Source: Bradyrhizobium canariense
GTDB taxonomy: Bacteria > Pseudomonadota > Alphaproteobacteria > Rhizobiales > Xanthobacteraceae
Reading direction: 5' to 3'
Length of the DNA: 64,000 nucleotides
Assembly (NCBI RefSeq): GCF_019402665.1
Contig: NZ_VSST01000014.1
Coordinates: forward strand, 33,672 to 97,671
The notes below the pieces were generated by a model. That model was given only the letters and a program-made list of their open reading frames with translations, did no database searches and had not been told where the DNA came from. Shown here piece by piece: positions 25,016 through 34,369 of the stretch. The translations under genes were made by a program, and so were the position numbers. Within the stretch, counting starts at the first letter, position 1. Each line of letters opens with the position of its first letter.

Positions 25016-26677
25016 ATGAAGAACAAGATCACCGGCCGCTCCGCCTTTCTCGCGTTGCTCAAGGACGAGGGCATCACGCATCTGTTCGGCAATCCCGGCA
25101 CCACCGAGCTGCCGATCATGCATGCGCTGAAGGACCATCCTGATCTCACCTATGTGATGGCGATGCAGGAGAGTCTGGTGGTGGCGATCGCGGATGGCTA
25201 CAGCCGCGCCTCCGGAAAGCTCGTCGCCTGCAACGTCCATGTTGCGCCCGGCCTCGGCAACGCGATGGGCTCGCTCTACAACGCCCAGTTCACGGGCACG
25301 CCGATGATCCTGACCGCGGGTCAGCAGGAGCAGGGCCACGGCCTGATGGAGCCGGTGCTGTACGGACCGCTGGTCCGCATGGCCGAGCCGCTGGTGAAAT
25401 GGGCGGTCGAGGTGACGCGCCTCGAGGATCTGCCGCGCATCGTGCGCCGCGCCGCCAAAGTCGCGACCACGCCGCCGACCGGGCCGGTGTTCATTTCGTT
25501 GCCCGGCGACATCCTCAACAGCGAGGCCGGGATCGATCTCGGCCGCTCCACCCGCATTGATGCCCGCACAAGGCCATCGGATGAGGCACTAAACGCGTTC
25601 GCCGCGCGGCTGCTCAGGGCCGAGCGTCCCGTGATCGTCACCATGGACGAGGTGGTGAAGAGCGACGCGCTGAAGGAGGCCGCCGAACTCGCCGAGGTGC
25701 TCGGTGCGGCTGCCTACCAATCCTCGACGCCCTATGGCTCGCACTTCGTCTCGGAGAGCCCGAGCTTCGTCGGCACGTTGGCACGTGTCCAGAAAGTCGC
25801 GCGCAACACGCTTGCGGCCTACGACCTCTTGATCGCGCTCGGCGGCGATCCCTTGCGAATGTCGGTCTACAGCGAGGTCGATGCGCTGCCGGAGGGCCTT
25901 GGCATCGTGCAGATCGGCCTCGGCGATTGGGAGATCGCCAAGAATTACGGTGCCGAGATCGCGCTGAAGGCGGATTTGAAGGAAACGCTGCGCGCGCTGA
26001 TCCCGGTGCTGAAGGAGATGGGCGGCGCTGCCCTGGCGCAACGTGCGAAGCAACGTCTCGCCGAGCTTGCGCCGAAGAACTGGACCGCGCGGCGCACCGC
26101 GCTGGTCGAGCAGATCGGCAAGGCCGCGGACCGCAGCCCCATCGATCCGGACTGGCTGGTGCTGCAAATGGTGGAGGCCATGCCCGCCAATGCCATCCTC
26201 GTCGACGAAGGCCTCACCTCGAGCCGCCAGATCACGGCGCTCCGTGCGCACCGCGACCGCTTCGGCTATCACGGCCTTGCCTCGGGCGGCATTGGCTGGG
26301 GCCTGCCGGCCTCCGTCGGCGCCAGCATCGCCAATCCCGATCGCCCCGTGGTCTGCTTCTCCGGCGACGGCAGCGCGATGTATTCAATCCAGTCGCTGTG
26401 GACGGCAGCGCATCACAAGCTGCCGCTCAATGTGGTCATTGCCAACAATGGCGGCTATCGCATCATCAAGCAGCGTCTGCTCGCCTTCCATGGCGACGAC
26501 AATTACGTCGGCATGGATTTTGTCGATCCGCCGGTGGATTTCGCGGGCGTGGCGAAGGCACTGGGATGCGAGGCGATCAAGGTCAGCGATCCCCGCGAGT
26601 TGAAGGCGACGCTGGCGTCGGCGTTTGGCCGGCCGGGGACGAAACTGATCGAGGTGATGGTGGACGGGAAGGTGTGA
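25016..26677 (+). CDS. ThDP-dependent enzyme, benzoylformate decarboxylase-like
   Basis: 553 residues from ATG 25016, with TGGAGGAAGC directly upstream. The N-terminal pyrimidine-binding domain has GNPGTTELP and catalytic Glu52 (AMQESLVVAIADGYSRASG), with His75 (CNVHVAPG). The ThDP diphosphate motif is GDGSAMYSIQSL...NN. Similarity to MdlC is strong, with the PLVKW and TAGQQ stretches conserved. The active-site Ser of GNPGSNELP is Thr here. It probably decarboxylates or carboligates a 2-oxo acid; acetolactate synthase activity is less likely. The 3' neighbours are a repeat and a convergent monooxygenase. Confidence 0.88.
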   Translation: MKNKITGRSAFLALLKDEGITHLFGNPGTTELPIMHALKDHPDLTYVMAMQESLVVAIADGYSRASGKLVACNVHVAPGLGNAMGSLYNAQFTGTPMILTAGQQEQGHGLMEPVLYGPLVRMAEPLVKWAVEVTRLEDLPRIVRRAAKVATTPPTGPVFISLPGDILNSEAGIDLGRSTRIDARTRPSDEALNAFAARLLRAERPVIVTMDEVVKSDALKEAAELAEVLGAAAYQSSTPYGSHFVSESPSFVGTLARVQKVARNTLAAYDLLIALGGDPLRMSVYSEVDALPEGLGIVQIGLGDWEIAKNYGAEIALKADLKETLRALIPVLKEMGGAALAQRAKQRLAELAPKNWTARRTALVEQIGKAADRSPIDPDWLVLQMVEAMPANAILVDEGLTSSRQITALRAHRDRFGYHGLASGGIGWGLPASVGASIANPDRPVVCFSGDGSAMYSIQSLWTAAHHKLPLNVVIANNGGYRIIKQRLLAFHGDDNYVGMDFVDPPVDFAGVAKALGCEAIKVSDPRELKATLASAFGRPGTKLIEVMVDGKV

Positions 26678-26718
26678 GGCAGCGTCACTTGAGGCGCTGA
26701 TGCCCGCCACGTTCTCAG

Positions 26719-26824
26719 TCGTCATCACCCGCGAAGGCGGGTGATCCAGTATTCCAGAGGCGGCGGTGATTGAGTCGAGACGCTGCGGCGTACTGGATGC
26801 CCCGGTCAAGCCGGGGCATGACAG
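26719..26824. repeat. Intergenic palindromic repeat, family C (copy 1)
   Basis: Two hairpins, CACCCGCGAAGGCGGGTG and CCCCGGTCAAGCCGGGG, are joined by GATCCAGTA...TACTGGATGC, which pair with each other. The right half (CGGCGTACTGGATGCCCC and onwards) matches the copy at 34224-34329 almost base for base. It lies between two convergent genes. Confidence 0.8.
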
Positions 26825-26838
26825 CGTACCTTAAGACG

Positions 26839-28218
26839 CTACCCCTTCCTCCCCACCCTGAACCCCGCCGCCGGATGCGGCGCCCCCAGCCTTGCACGCC
26901 CGTCACCGAACAGCTTCTCGCGCAGTGTGCCCGGCGCGTACTCCGCCTTGTACCGCCCACGGCGCGTCAGCTCCGGCACCAGCATATCGGCGATGTCCTC
27001 GAAATCGCCAGGTGAGATCGCGAAGGCGACGTTGAGACCGTCGACATCGGTCGCCTCGAACCACGCCTCGATCTTGTCCGCGACCATCTCCGGCGTGCCG
27101 ACCACGACGGGGCCGGCGCCGCCGACGCCGACATGCTCGATGACGTCGCGCACGGTCCAGACGCGATCGGGATCGGCGCGGGTGACGTTATCGAGTGCGC
27201 TGCGACCGGCGTCGTTCTGGACATGACGCACCTGCTGGTCGAGCTCGTAGCCGGAGAAGTCGATTCCGGTCCATCCCGACATCAGCGCCAGCGCGCCCTC
27301 CGGGCTGATGTGGCGGCGATAGTCGGCATATTTTTCGTTCGCCTCGGCCTCCGTCCGCCCGAGGATGATCGTCATCATCGAGAACATCAGGATTTCCGCC
27401 GGATTGCGGCCGAACGCGGCGGCCTCCTGACGGATCGCCGACACGCGCGGCGCGATCACCTTGGCCGACGGTCCCGACATGAACACGCATTCGGCGTGCT
27501 GTGCTGCGAACTTCCGTCCGCGCGGCGAGGTGCCGGCCTGGTACAGCACCGGCGTGCGCTGCGGCGACGGTTCGCTGAGATGAATGGTGTTGTTGATGCG
27601 CCAGTTCGCGCCCTCGTGGTTGACGCGATGAACTTTTGAGGGATCGGTGAAGATGCCGCGCGTGCGGTCGCGCAGCACGGCGTCGTCTTCCCAGCTCCCT
27701 TCCCAGAGCTTGTAGACGACCTCCATATATTCGTCCGCGATCTCGTAGCGGTCGTCGTGCCCGATCTGCTTGTCCTTGCCGGCGCCGCGCGCGGCGCTGT
27801 CGAGATAGCCGGTGACGACATTCCAGCCGATACGTCCCTCGGTGAGATGATCGAGCGTCGACATCCGCCGCGCGAACGGATAGGGCGGCTCGAAGGAGAG
27901 ATTGCTGGTGACGCCGAAGCCGAGATTCTGCGTCACCGCAGCCATTGCCGACAGCAGCAGCAGCGGATCGTTCGAGGGCGACTGGGCCGCGTTGCGCAAG
28001 GCTGCGTCAGGACTGTTGCCGTAGACGTCATAGACGCCGAGCACGTCGGCCAGGAACAGCCCGTCGAAACGGCCGCGCTCCAGCGTTTTGGCAAGATCGA
28101 TCCAGTAGGGCAGGCGGGTATATTCGGCAGTGCGGTCGCGCGGATGGGTCCAAAGGCCCGGTGACTGGTGCGCGACGCAATTCATCGCAAATGCATTGAG
28201 CCTGATCTGCTTGGCCAT
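26839..28218 (-). CDS. LLM-class flavin-dependent monooxygenase (NtaA/DszA/SnaA type), 1
   Basis: 459 residues. The family hallmarks are KQIRLNAF, HPRDRTAEYTRLPYWIDLAKTLERGRFDGLFLADVLG, SFEPPYPFARRMSTLDHLTEGRIGWNVVTGYLDSAARG and QAGTSPRGRKFAAQHAECVF. These enzymes use FMNH2 supplied by a separate reductase to oxidise sulfur, amine or aromatic substrates such as nitrilotriacetate, dibenzothiophene sulfone or alkanesulfonates. No flavin reductase gene is nearby. A second member is encoded at 45475-46842. Divergent from the M20 peptidase gene. Confidence 0.9.
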   Translation of the reverse strand: MAKQIRLNAFAMNCVAHQSPGLWTHPRDRTAEYTRLPYWIDLAKTLERGRFDGLFLADVLGVYDVYGNSPDAALRNAAQSPSNDPLLLLSAMAAVTQNLGFGVTSNLSFEPPYPFARRMSTLDHLTEGRIGWNVVTGYLDSAARGAGKDKQIGHDDRYEIADEYMEVVYKLWEGSWEDDAVLRDRTRGIFTDPSKVHRVNHEGANWRINNTIHLSEPSPQRTPVLYQAGTSPRGRKFAAQHAECVFMSGPSAKVIAPRVSAIRQEAAAFGRNPAEILMFSMMTIILGRTEAEANEKYADYRRHISPEGALALMSGWTGIDFSGYELDQQVRHVQNDAGRSALDNVTRADPDRVWTVRDVIEHVGVGGAGPVVVGTPEMVADKIEAWFEATDVDGLNVAFAISPGDFEDIADMLVPELTRRGRYKAEYAPGTLREKLFGDGRARLGAPHPAAGFRVGRKG

Positions 28219-28460
28219 GATGGTCCCCCGGGCGCCCTGTACCGGGCACTCTTCGAATGATAGAGCTGCGCCCGAACTTGGCGAAGTTCTTGCATATAGC
28301 GCGACGTTGGCAAGGCCAAAATCAGCGGCGCTGCCGCGCTTGGCAAGCCAATCTCAAGAGAGCAAGAACGAAATCCCAAGACTATCGAAGTCCCCGCCAC
28401 TTTCGGAGGCCTGCCCGTATCGGGTATGCTCCTTCGTCTCGCAACCTAAAAAAGAAAATA

Positions 28461-29870
28461 ATGACCAGAGCCGATGCCATCGCCCGCGCCCGTGACGATT
28501 TCAAATCCGGCGCGTTCCTCGCTGAACTCGACCGTCGCGTCGCCTATCGGACCGAGAGCCAGAATCCGAACCGGAGCGTCGAGCTGCGCGCCTATCTGGA
28601 ACAGGAGATGGTGCCCGCTTTCGCCGCGCTCGATTTCGAAAGCCGGATGATCGAATCTCCCAGCGGCAAGGCGCCGTTCCTGTTCGCCGAACACCGCGAG
28701 AGCGAGACGGCGCCGACCGTGCTGATCTACGGCCATGGCGACGTCGTCGACGGCATGGAAGGCGAGTGGCGCGACGGCCGCGATCCCTGGCGCACCACCG
28801 TTTCGGGCACACGTCTTTACGGTCGCGGCACCGCCGACAACAAGGGCCAGCACAGCATCAACATGGCCGCACTCCGCGCGGTGCGCGAGGCCCGCGGCGG
28901 CAAGCTCGGCTTCAACGCCAAGTTCATCATCGAGATGGGCGAGGAGATCGGCTCGCCGGATCTCGGCAAGGTCTGCGATCTCCATCGCGATGCGCTCAAG
29001 GCCGATCTGTTCATGGCCTCCGACGGGCCGCGCCTGTCCGCCGACCGTCCGACCCTGTTCCTCGGCTGCCGTGGCGGCATCCGCATTCATCTCGATGTGA
29101 ACCTTCGCGACGGCGGCCATCACTCTGGCAATTGGGGCGGCGTGCTCGCCAACCCCGCGACCATTCTGGTCAACGCGATCTCGACGCTGGTCGACGGCCA
29201 CGGCCGCCTTCAGCTGGACGCGCTGAAGCCGCCGCGCCTCACCAACCAGATCCGCAGCTATCTTGCGGACGTGCAGGTGGTGCCGACCGAGGACGAGCCG
29301 GCGTTAGCCGAGAACTGGGGCGAGGAGGGTCTTTCGGCGGCCGAGCGGCTCTATGCCTGGAACACGCTCGAAGTGCTGGCGATGTCGTCGGGCAATATCG
29401 AGAAGCCGGCCAACGCCATTCCCGGCCACGCCAATGCCGTGCTGCAACTGCGTTTCGTGGTCGGCACCAAGATCGATGGGCTGATCGAGGCGGTTCGCGC
29501 GCACCTGGTGCAGAAGGGCTTTCCGATGGTCGAGGTCCGGGCGGCGCAGAGCTTTGCCGCCTCGCGCACGGATTTCGACAGCCCTTGGATCACATGGGCG
29601 GCGGATTCGGTGCGCCAGACCACCGGCAAAGTGCCGGCGGTGCTGCCGAATTTCGGCGGCTCGTTGCCCAACGACGTGTTCTCCGAGATATTGGGCCTGC
29701 CGACGATCTGGGTGCCGCACTCCTATCCCGGCTGCTCCCAGCATGCGCCCAATGAGCACATCCTGCTGCCATTGACCGAAGAGGCCTTGACGGTGATGGC
29801 CGGCCTGTTCTGGGATCTCGGGGAATTGCCAAGCGCGCTAACAAGACCGCTAACGCGCCCGCCGGCCTGA
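28461..29870 (+). CDS. M20-family metallopeptidase / dipeptidase
   Basis: 469 residues from ATG 28461, with an A-rich leader (AAAAAAGAAAATA) instead of a strong Shine-Dalgarno. Binuclear zinc ligands are His and Asp in YGHGDVVDGM, Asp in GRGTADNKGQHSIN, the catalytic Glu in FIIEMGEEIGSPD, and His in PHSYPGCSQHAPNEHI. A dimerisation domain lies between about 190 and 370. It should cleave dipeptides, N-acyl or N-carbamoyl amino acids in the cytoplasm. It lies just upstream of the acidic amino acid importer and would feed the same pool. Confidence 0.9.
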   Translation: MTRADAIARARDDFKSGAFLAELDRRVAYRTESQNPNRSVELRAYLEQEMVPAFAALDFESRMIESPSGKAPFLFAEHRESETAPTVLIYGHGDVVDGMEGEWRDGRDPWRTTVSGTRLYGRGTADNKGQHSINMAALRAVREARGGKLGFNAKFIIEMGEEIGSPDLGKVCDLHRDALKADLFMASDGPRLSADRPTLFLGCRGGIRIHLDVNLRDGGHHSGNWGGVLANPATILVNAISTLVDGHGRLQLDALKPPRLTNQIRSYLADVQVVPTEDEPALAENWGEEGLSAAERLYAWNTLEVLAMSSGNIEKPANAIPGHANAVLQLRFVVGTKIDGLIEAVRAHLVQKGFPMVEVRAAQSFAASRTDFDSPWITWAADSVRQTTGKVPAVLPNFGGSLPNDVFSEILGLPTIWVPHSYPGCSQHAPNEHILLPLTEEALTVMAGLFWDLGELPSALTRPLTRPPA

Positions 29871-29969
29871 GCCGTTAACCGGAGCCGCGATCCAGCCAAA
29901 AGTCACATTCTATTCCAACCCAATTTGTGCTTGCATCCCGCCGGCATCATCCTGAAAGGGGACCAAAAA

Positions 29970-30881
29970 GTGAAACATTTCCGTAGCATCGGCCTCGCGC
30001 TCGCCGCGACCTTCGCTGTCAGCCAGGCCGGGGCCGAGGAGCTCACCGGCACGCTGAAGAACATCAAGGACACCGGCGCCATTACGCTCGGCTTCCGCGA
30101 CTCCTCGATCCCGTTCTCCTATCTCGACGACAACCAGAAGCCCATCGGGTTCGCGATGGACATCTGCTACAAGATCGTCGACGCCGTGAAGAAGGAGCTC
30201 AAGCTCGACAAGCTCGAGGTCAAGCTCAACCCGGTGACTTCGGCGACCCGTATTCCGCTGATGGCGAACGGCACCATCGACCTCGAATGCGGTTCGACCA
30301 CCAACAACGCCGAGCGCCAGAAGCAGGTCGCCTTCACCAACACCCATTATTTGACCGCCAGCCGCTACGTCTTCAAGAAGTCGAGCGGCCTGAAGTCGAT
30401 CGACGATCTCAAGGGCAAGACCGTGGTCTCGACCGCCGGCACCACCAACATCAAGCAGCTCACCGAAGCCAATGTTGCGAAAGGCCTCGGCGCCAACATC
30501 ATCCCGGCCAAGGACCACGCCGAATCCTTCCTGATGGTCGAGACCGATCGTGCCGTCGCCTTCGTGATGGACGACATCCTGCTCGCGAGCCTCGTAGCCG
30601 GCTCGAAGTCGCCCGACGACTACGTCATCTCCAAGGACGCGTTCTCCAAGCCTGAGCCCTACGGCATCATGCTGCGCAAGGACGACGCGCCGTTCAAGAA
30701 GGTGGTCGATGCGGCGACCGCCGCGCTCTACACCTCTGGCGAAGGCCAGAAGATCTACGACAAGTGGTTTACCCAGAAGATCCCGCCGAAGGGTCTGAAT
30801 CTCAACACCCCGATCTCGGCCGAGCTGAAGAACGAGTTCGCCAAGCCAACCGACTCGCCGAACCCGGACGATTATAAGTAA
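29970..30881 (+). CDS. gltI: Glutamate/aspartate ABC transporter binding protein
   Basis: 303 residues from GTG 29970, with AAAGGGGACC upstream, giving a clean signal peptide (MKHFRSIGLALAATFAVSQAGAEE). It shares with E. coli GltI the DSSIPFSYLDD start, LECGSTTNNAERQKQVAFTNT, TVVSTAGTT, AKDHAESFLMVETDRAVAFVMDDILLA and YDKWFTQKIPPKGLNLN. The first gene of a gltIJKL operon; a strong stem-loop separates it from gltJ and should allow more binding protein than permease to be made. Confidence 0.93.
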   Translation: MKHFRSIGLALAATFAVSQAGAEELTGTLKNIKDTGAITLGFRDSSIPFSYLDDNQKPIGFAMDICYKIVDAVKKELKLDKLEVKLNPVTSATRIPLMANGTIDLECGSTTNNAERQKQVAFTNTHYLTASRYVFKKSSGLKSIDDLKGKTVVSTAGTTNIKQLTEANVAKGLGANIIPAKDHAESFLMVETDRAVAFVMDDILLASLVAGSKSPDDYVISKDAFSKPEPYGIMLRKDDAPFKKVVDAATAALYTSGEGQKIYDKWFTQKIPPKGLNLNTPISAELKNEFAKPTDSPNPDDYK

Positions 30882-30911
30882 GCTATAACCGCGATCTTTC
30901 GATCCGGATCG

Positions 30912-30945
30912 TGTCCGGCCATCTTGACTCCAAGGTGGCCGGACA
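30912..30945 (+). promoter_or_regulatory. 15-bp stem-loop between gltI and gltJ
   Basis: TGTCCGGCCA pairs with TGGCCGGACA, extended inward by CTTG/CAAG with one G-U pair and a 4-base loop (ACTC), then TTTG. It starts 31 bases after the gltI stop and ends about 50 bases before gltJ. It fits partial termination or protection of the gltI mRNA. Confidence 0.7.
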
Positions 30946-30996
30946 TTTGCATAGGCGCCGGGACATCCATGACTGGCGCGTTCGCGCGGGGGACAC

Positions 30997-31728
30997 GTGA
31001 ACTACCACTGGAACTGGGGAATTTTCTTCGAGCCCAACCCGATGGGGACCGGCACCTATCTCGACATGCTGTTGTCGGGCCTGGTGCTGACCCTCAAGAC
31101 GGGTGCGCTCGCATGGATCATCGCGCTGATCATGGGCTCGATCGTCGGCGTGATGCGCACGCTGCCGTCGAAGGGAGCGTACTGGTTCGGCTTTGCTTAT
31201 GTCGAATTCTTCCGCAACATGCCGCTGCTGGTGCAGCTCTTCCTGTGGTTCTTCGTGCTGCCGGAACTGCTGCCGAGATCTGCCGGCCTCTGGCTGAAGC
31301 AGCTGCCCAATGCGCCGTTCTGGACGGCGGCGATCGGCATCGGCTTCTTCATGTCGGCGCGCGTCGCCGTGCAGTTGCAGGCCGGCATCGGATCGCTCCC
31401 GCGCGGCCAGAAGATGGCGGCGACCGCGCTCGGCCTGACGACCTTGCAGGCTTATCGCTACATTTTGCTGCCGATGGCGTTCCGCATCATCCTGCCGCCG
31501 CTGACGTCCGAGTTCCTCAACACCATCAAGAACACGGCTGTGGCCATCACCATCGGCTTGCTTGAGTTGACCGGGCAGGCGCGCTCCATGCAGGAATTCT
31601 CGTTCCAGGTGTTCGAGGCCTTCACCGCCGCGACCCTTCTCTATCTCCTCGTCAACGCCGTCGTCGTGACCGCAATGCGCTTCCTCGAGCGCTACGTCGC
31701 GATCCCCGGCTACATCACGGGGAAATAG
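30997..31728 (+). CDS. gltJ: Glutamate/aspartate ABC transporter permease 1
   Basis: 243 residues from GTG 30997 behind GCGGGGG. It has five membrane segments of the HisM/GltJ kind, beginning NYHWNWGIFFEPNPMGTGTYLDMLLSGLVLTLKTG. The ATPase-contact loop is ALGLTTLQAYRYILLPMAFRIILPPL, the EAA motif. FRNMPLLVQLFLWFFVLPELLP is typical. It is followed 4 bp later by gltK. Confidence 0.93.
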   Translation: MNYHWNWGIFFEPNPMGTGTYLDMLLSGLVLTLKTGALAWIIALIMGSIVGVMRTLPSKGAYWFGFAYVEFFRNMPLLVQLFLWFFVLPELLPRSAGLWLKQLPNAPFWTAAIGIGFFMSARVAVQLQAGIGSLPRGQKMAATALGLTTLQAYRYILLPMAFRIILPPLTSEFLNTIKNTAVAITIGLLELTGQARSMQEFSFQVFEAFTAATLLYLLVNAVVVTAMRFLERYVAIPGYITGK

Positions 31729-31732
31729 CATC

Positions 31733-32425
31733 ATGTTCAGCAATTTCGATTTCGAGGTCATCCGTCGCGCACTGCCCTATCTGTTCTACGAGGGCATGAC
31801 GTTCACGCTGATGCTCACGGGGCTTGCGGCGCTCGGCGGCCTGATCTTTGGCACGGCCATCGCGCTGATGCGGCTGTCTGGCTTCAAGATCCTGGGCCGC
31901 ATCGCCGGGGTCTATGTCGACTTCATGCGATCGCTGCCGCTGGTGCTGGTGATCTTCTGGTTCTACTTCCTGGTGCCCTATATCGGGCAGTGGGTAACCG
32001 GCGCCTCGCGCCCGATCAGCGTCGGCGCGTTCGCATCCTCGCTCATCACCTTCATCATGTTCGAGGCCGCGTACTTCTCCGAGATCATGCGTGCCGGCAT
32101 CCAGTCGATCTCGCGCGGCCAGCCGGCCGCAGCCAACGCCCTTGGCCTGACTTACGCCCAGACCATGCGCTACGTCGTGCTGCCGCAGGCCTTCCGTAAC
32201 ATGCTGCCGGTGCTGATCACGCAGACCATAGTGCTGTTCCAGGACACCTCCCTGGTCTACGTGCTGTCGATCACCGATTTCCTCGGTGCGGCAAGCAAGG
32301 TCGCGCAGCGCGACGGCCGTCTGGTCGAAATGTATCTGTTCGCAGCAATCGTCTACTTCACCATTTCCTGTGTTGCGTCCTTCGGCGTTCGCCGCCTGCA
32401 GGCGCGCATCGCCATCATTCGATAG
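31733..32425 (+). CDS. gltK: Glutamate/aspartate ABC transporter permease 2
   Basis: 230 residues. It has the same fold as glt[23 protein letters not shown], the EAA loop [26 protein letters not shown] and [27 protein letters not shown], the last matching GltK closely. It pairs with GltJ in the inner membrane to form the channel. The gltL start is 8 bp after its stop. Confidence 0.93.
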   Translation: MFSNFDFEVIRRALPYLFYEGMTFTLMLTGLAALGGLIFGTAIALMRLSGFKILGRIAGVYVDFMRSLPLVLVIFWFYFLVPYIGQWVTGASRPISVGAFASSLITFIMFEAAYFSEIMRAGIQSISRGQPAAANALGLTYAQTMRYVVLPQAFRNMLPVLITQTIVLFQDTSLVYVLSITDFLGAASKVAQRDGRLVEMYLFAAIVYFTISCVASFGVRRLQARIAIIR

Positions 32426-32433
32426 AGTCTGTC

Positions 32434-33165
32434 ATGATCGAGATCAGCCACGTCGACAAATGGTACAGCCCGAGCTTCCAGGTGCTGACCGACTGCACCA
32501 CCAGCGTCACCAAGGGCGAGGTGGTCGTGGTCTGCGGCCCGTCGGGATCAGGTAAGTCGACGCTGATCAAATGCGTCAACGCCCTGGAGCCGTTCCAGAA
32601 AGGCGACATCAGCGTCGATGGCACCAAGGTCAACGATCCCAAGACCAATCTGCCCAAGCTGCGCTCGCGTGTCGGCATGGTGTTTCAGCACTTCGAGCTG
32701 TTTCCGCATCTGAAGATCATCGACAATCTCTGCCTCGCACAGCAGAAGGTGCTCGACCGGTCGCGCGACAAGGCGATGGCGAAAGGCATGCAGCTGCTGG
32801 AGCGCGTCGGCCTGAAGGAACAGGCGCAAAAGTATCCCGCGAACCTGTCCGGTGGCCAGCAGCAGCGGGTGGCGATCGCTCGCGCGCTCGCGATGGATCC
32901 CATTGTCATGCTGTTCGACGAGCCGACCTCGGCGCTCGACCCCGAAATGGTGAGCGAGGTGCTCGACGTCATGGTGGACCTCGCCCATGAGGGCATGACC
33001 ATGATGGTCGTGACGCACGAGATGGGCTTTGCCCGCAAGGTTGCCAACCGCGTGATCTTCATGGATCGCGGCGAGATCGTCGAGGACGCCCCGAAGGACG
33101 ATTTCTTCGGCAAGCCCCGCAGCGACCGCGCGCAGAAGTTCTTGTCGAAGATTCTCTCCCACTAA
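32434..33165 (+). CDS. gltL: Glutamate/aspartate ABC transporter ATPase
   Basis: 243 residues, very close to E. coli GltL along its whole length as I remember it. Walker A is GPSGSGKST (35-43), the Q loop [11 protein letters not shown], the signature LSGGQQQR, Walker B VMLFDEP and the switch His in [27 protein letters not shown]. It is the last gene of the importer operon. Confidence 0.95.
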   Translation: MIEISHVDKWYSPSFQVLTDCTTSVTKGEVVVVCGPSGSGKSTLIKCVNALEPFQKGDISVDGTKVNDPKTNLPKLRSRVGMVFQHFELFPHLKIIDNLCLAQQKVLDRSRDKAMAKGMQLLERVGLKEQAQKYPANLSGGQQQRVAIARALAMDPIVMLFDEPTSALDPEMVSEVLDVMVDLAHEGMTMMVVTHEMGFARKVANRVIFMDRGEIVEDAPKDDFFGKPRSDRAQKFLSKILSH

Positions 33166-33171
33166 CTCCGC

Positions 33172-33280
33172 CGTCATTCCGGGGCGCGACGTAGTCGCGA
33201 GCCCGGAATCCATCGGGCGGCATTGTACGAGGCGAAATGGATTCCGGGCTCATTCGCTGCGCGAATGCCCCGGAATGACG
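33172..33280. repeat. Intergenic palindromic repeat, family D
   Basis: CGTCATTCCGGGGCGCG at the left is mirrored by CGCGAATGCCCCGGAATGACG at the right, and GAGCCCGGAATCCAT pairs with ATGGATTCCGGGCTC. Together they form a long two-stage hairpin between gltL and the transaminase gene. Confidence 0.8.
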
Positions 33281-33352
33281 AATAGAGGGGTGATCGCCGC
33301 CCCCATTTCACGTATAAGCGCGCCAAATCCCTTCCTCCCCAGGAGACCTGCC

Positions 33353-34213
33353 TTGGATCCGATCGCCTATGTCAACGGCTCATTCGTCCCGCTCTCGGAC
33401 GCCAAAATTTCGGTCCTCGATCGCGGCTTCCTGTTCGCCGACGGCATCTATGAGGTCTCGGCCGTGCTCGACGGCAAGCTGATCGACAATGCCTCGCATC
33501 TGGCGCGGCTGGAGCGCTCGGTCGGCGAGATCCAGCTGAAGCTGCCCGAGACGGTCGAGCGTATCACCGAGCTCCAGAAAGAGCTGATCGCGCGCAACCA
33601 GGTCGAGAACGGTCTCGTCTATCTCCAGGTCACCCGCGGCGCCGACAAGGGCCGCGATTTCGCCTTCCCCAAGGGCGACGTCAAGTCGAGCCTGGTGATG
33701 TTCACGTCGGAGAAGGACATCATCAACGCCGCCTCGGCCAAGACCGGCATCAACGTGATCACCGTGCCTGACATCCGCTGGGAGCGGCGCGACATCAAGA
33801 GCGTCGCGCTGCTGGCGCAAGTGCTGGCGAAGCAGGCCGCGGCCGAAGCCGGCGCGGGCGAAGCCTGGATGCTGGAAGACGGCTACGTCACCGAAGGCGG
33901 CTCGTCCTCGGCGTTCATTCTCACCCAGGACGACGTCATCGTGACCCGCAAGAACTCAAACGCGATCCTGCCGGGCTGCACCCGCAAGGCGGTGGTGGCG
34001 CTGGCTGAAGAGCGTCAGCTCCGCGTCGAAGAGCGTTCCTTCACGGTCGCCGAGGCGCTCGCCGCCAAGGAAGCCTTTGCCACCTCGGCGTCGTTGTTCG
34101 TCCAGCCGGTGGTTGCGATCGACGGTAAGAAGGTCGGCGACGGCAAGCCCGGCCCGCTTGCCGCGCGGTTGCGCGAGATCTACGTGGAGTTCGCCAAGGC
34201 GACGGCGGTTTAG
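33353..34213 (+). CDS. dat: D-amino-acid transaminase (PLP fold type IV)
   Basis: 286 residues. The start is TTG at 33353 after CCAGGAGACC; no ATG is available. The PLP lysine is Lys149 (WERRDIKSVALLAQVLAKQ). Further motifs are SVLDRGFLFADGIYEV, YLQVTRGADKGRDFAFP and EGGSSSAFI, typical of D-alanine transaminases rather than branched-chain ones. It provides D-glutamate and D-alanine for the cell wall or degrades D-amino acids. The neighbouring glutamate importer gives a plausible link. Confidence 0.9.
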   Translation: MDPIAYVNGSFVPLSDAKISVLDRGFLFADGIYEVSAVLDGKLIDNASHLARLERSVGEIQLKLPETVERITELQKELIARNQVENGLVYLQVTRGADKGRDFAFPKGDVKSSLVMFTSEKDIINAASAKTGINVITVPDIRWERRDIKSVALLAQVLAKQAAAEAGAGEAWMLEDGYVTEGGSSSAFILTQDDVIVTRKNSNAILPGCTRKAVVALAEERQLRVEERSFTVAEALAAKEAFATSASLFVQPVVAIDGKKVGDGKPGPLAARLREIYVEFAKATAV

Positions 34214-34223
34214 CCGTCCACCG

Positions 34224-34329
34224 CCGTCATCGCCCGGCTTGACCGGGCGATCCAGTACGCCGTGACGGGAGTGCTTGACTCGAGAAGCCGCGGCGTACTG
34301 GATGCCCCGGTCAAGCCGGGGCATGACAG
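34224..34329. repeat. Intergenic palindromic repeat, family C (copy 2)
   Basis: CGCCCGGCTTGACCGGGCG and CCCCGGTCAAGCCGGGG hairpins are joined by GATCCAGTACGCC...GGCGTACTGGATGC arms. The right half is nearly identical to the copy at 26719-26824, and the left half has diverged. Confidence 0.8.
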
Positions 34330-34369
34330 TCGAATGCATGGAGGCAGTTTGGCCTCATGCGTCAGCACC

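Noticed and set aside
26719..34329. Repeated hairpins as a possible CRISPR array
   Set aside because: Copies are kilobases apart, differ internally, have no regular spacers and no cas genes are present.
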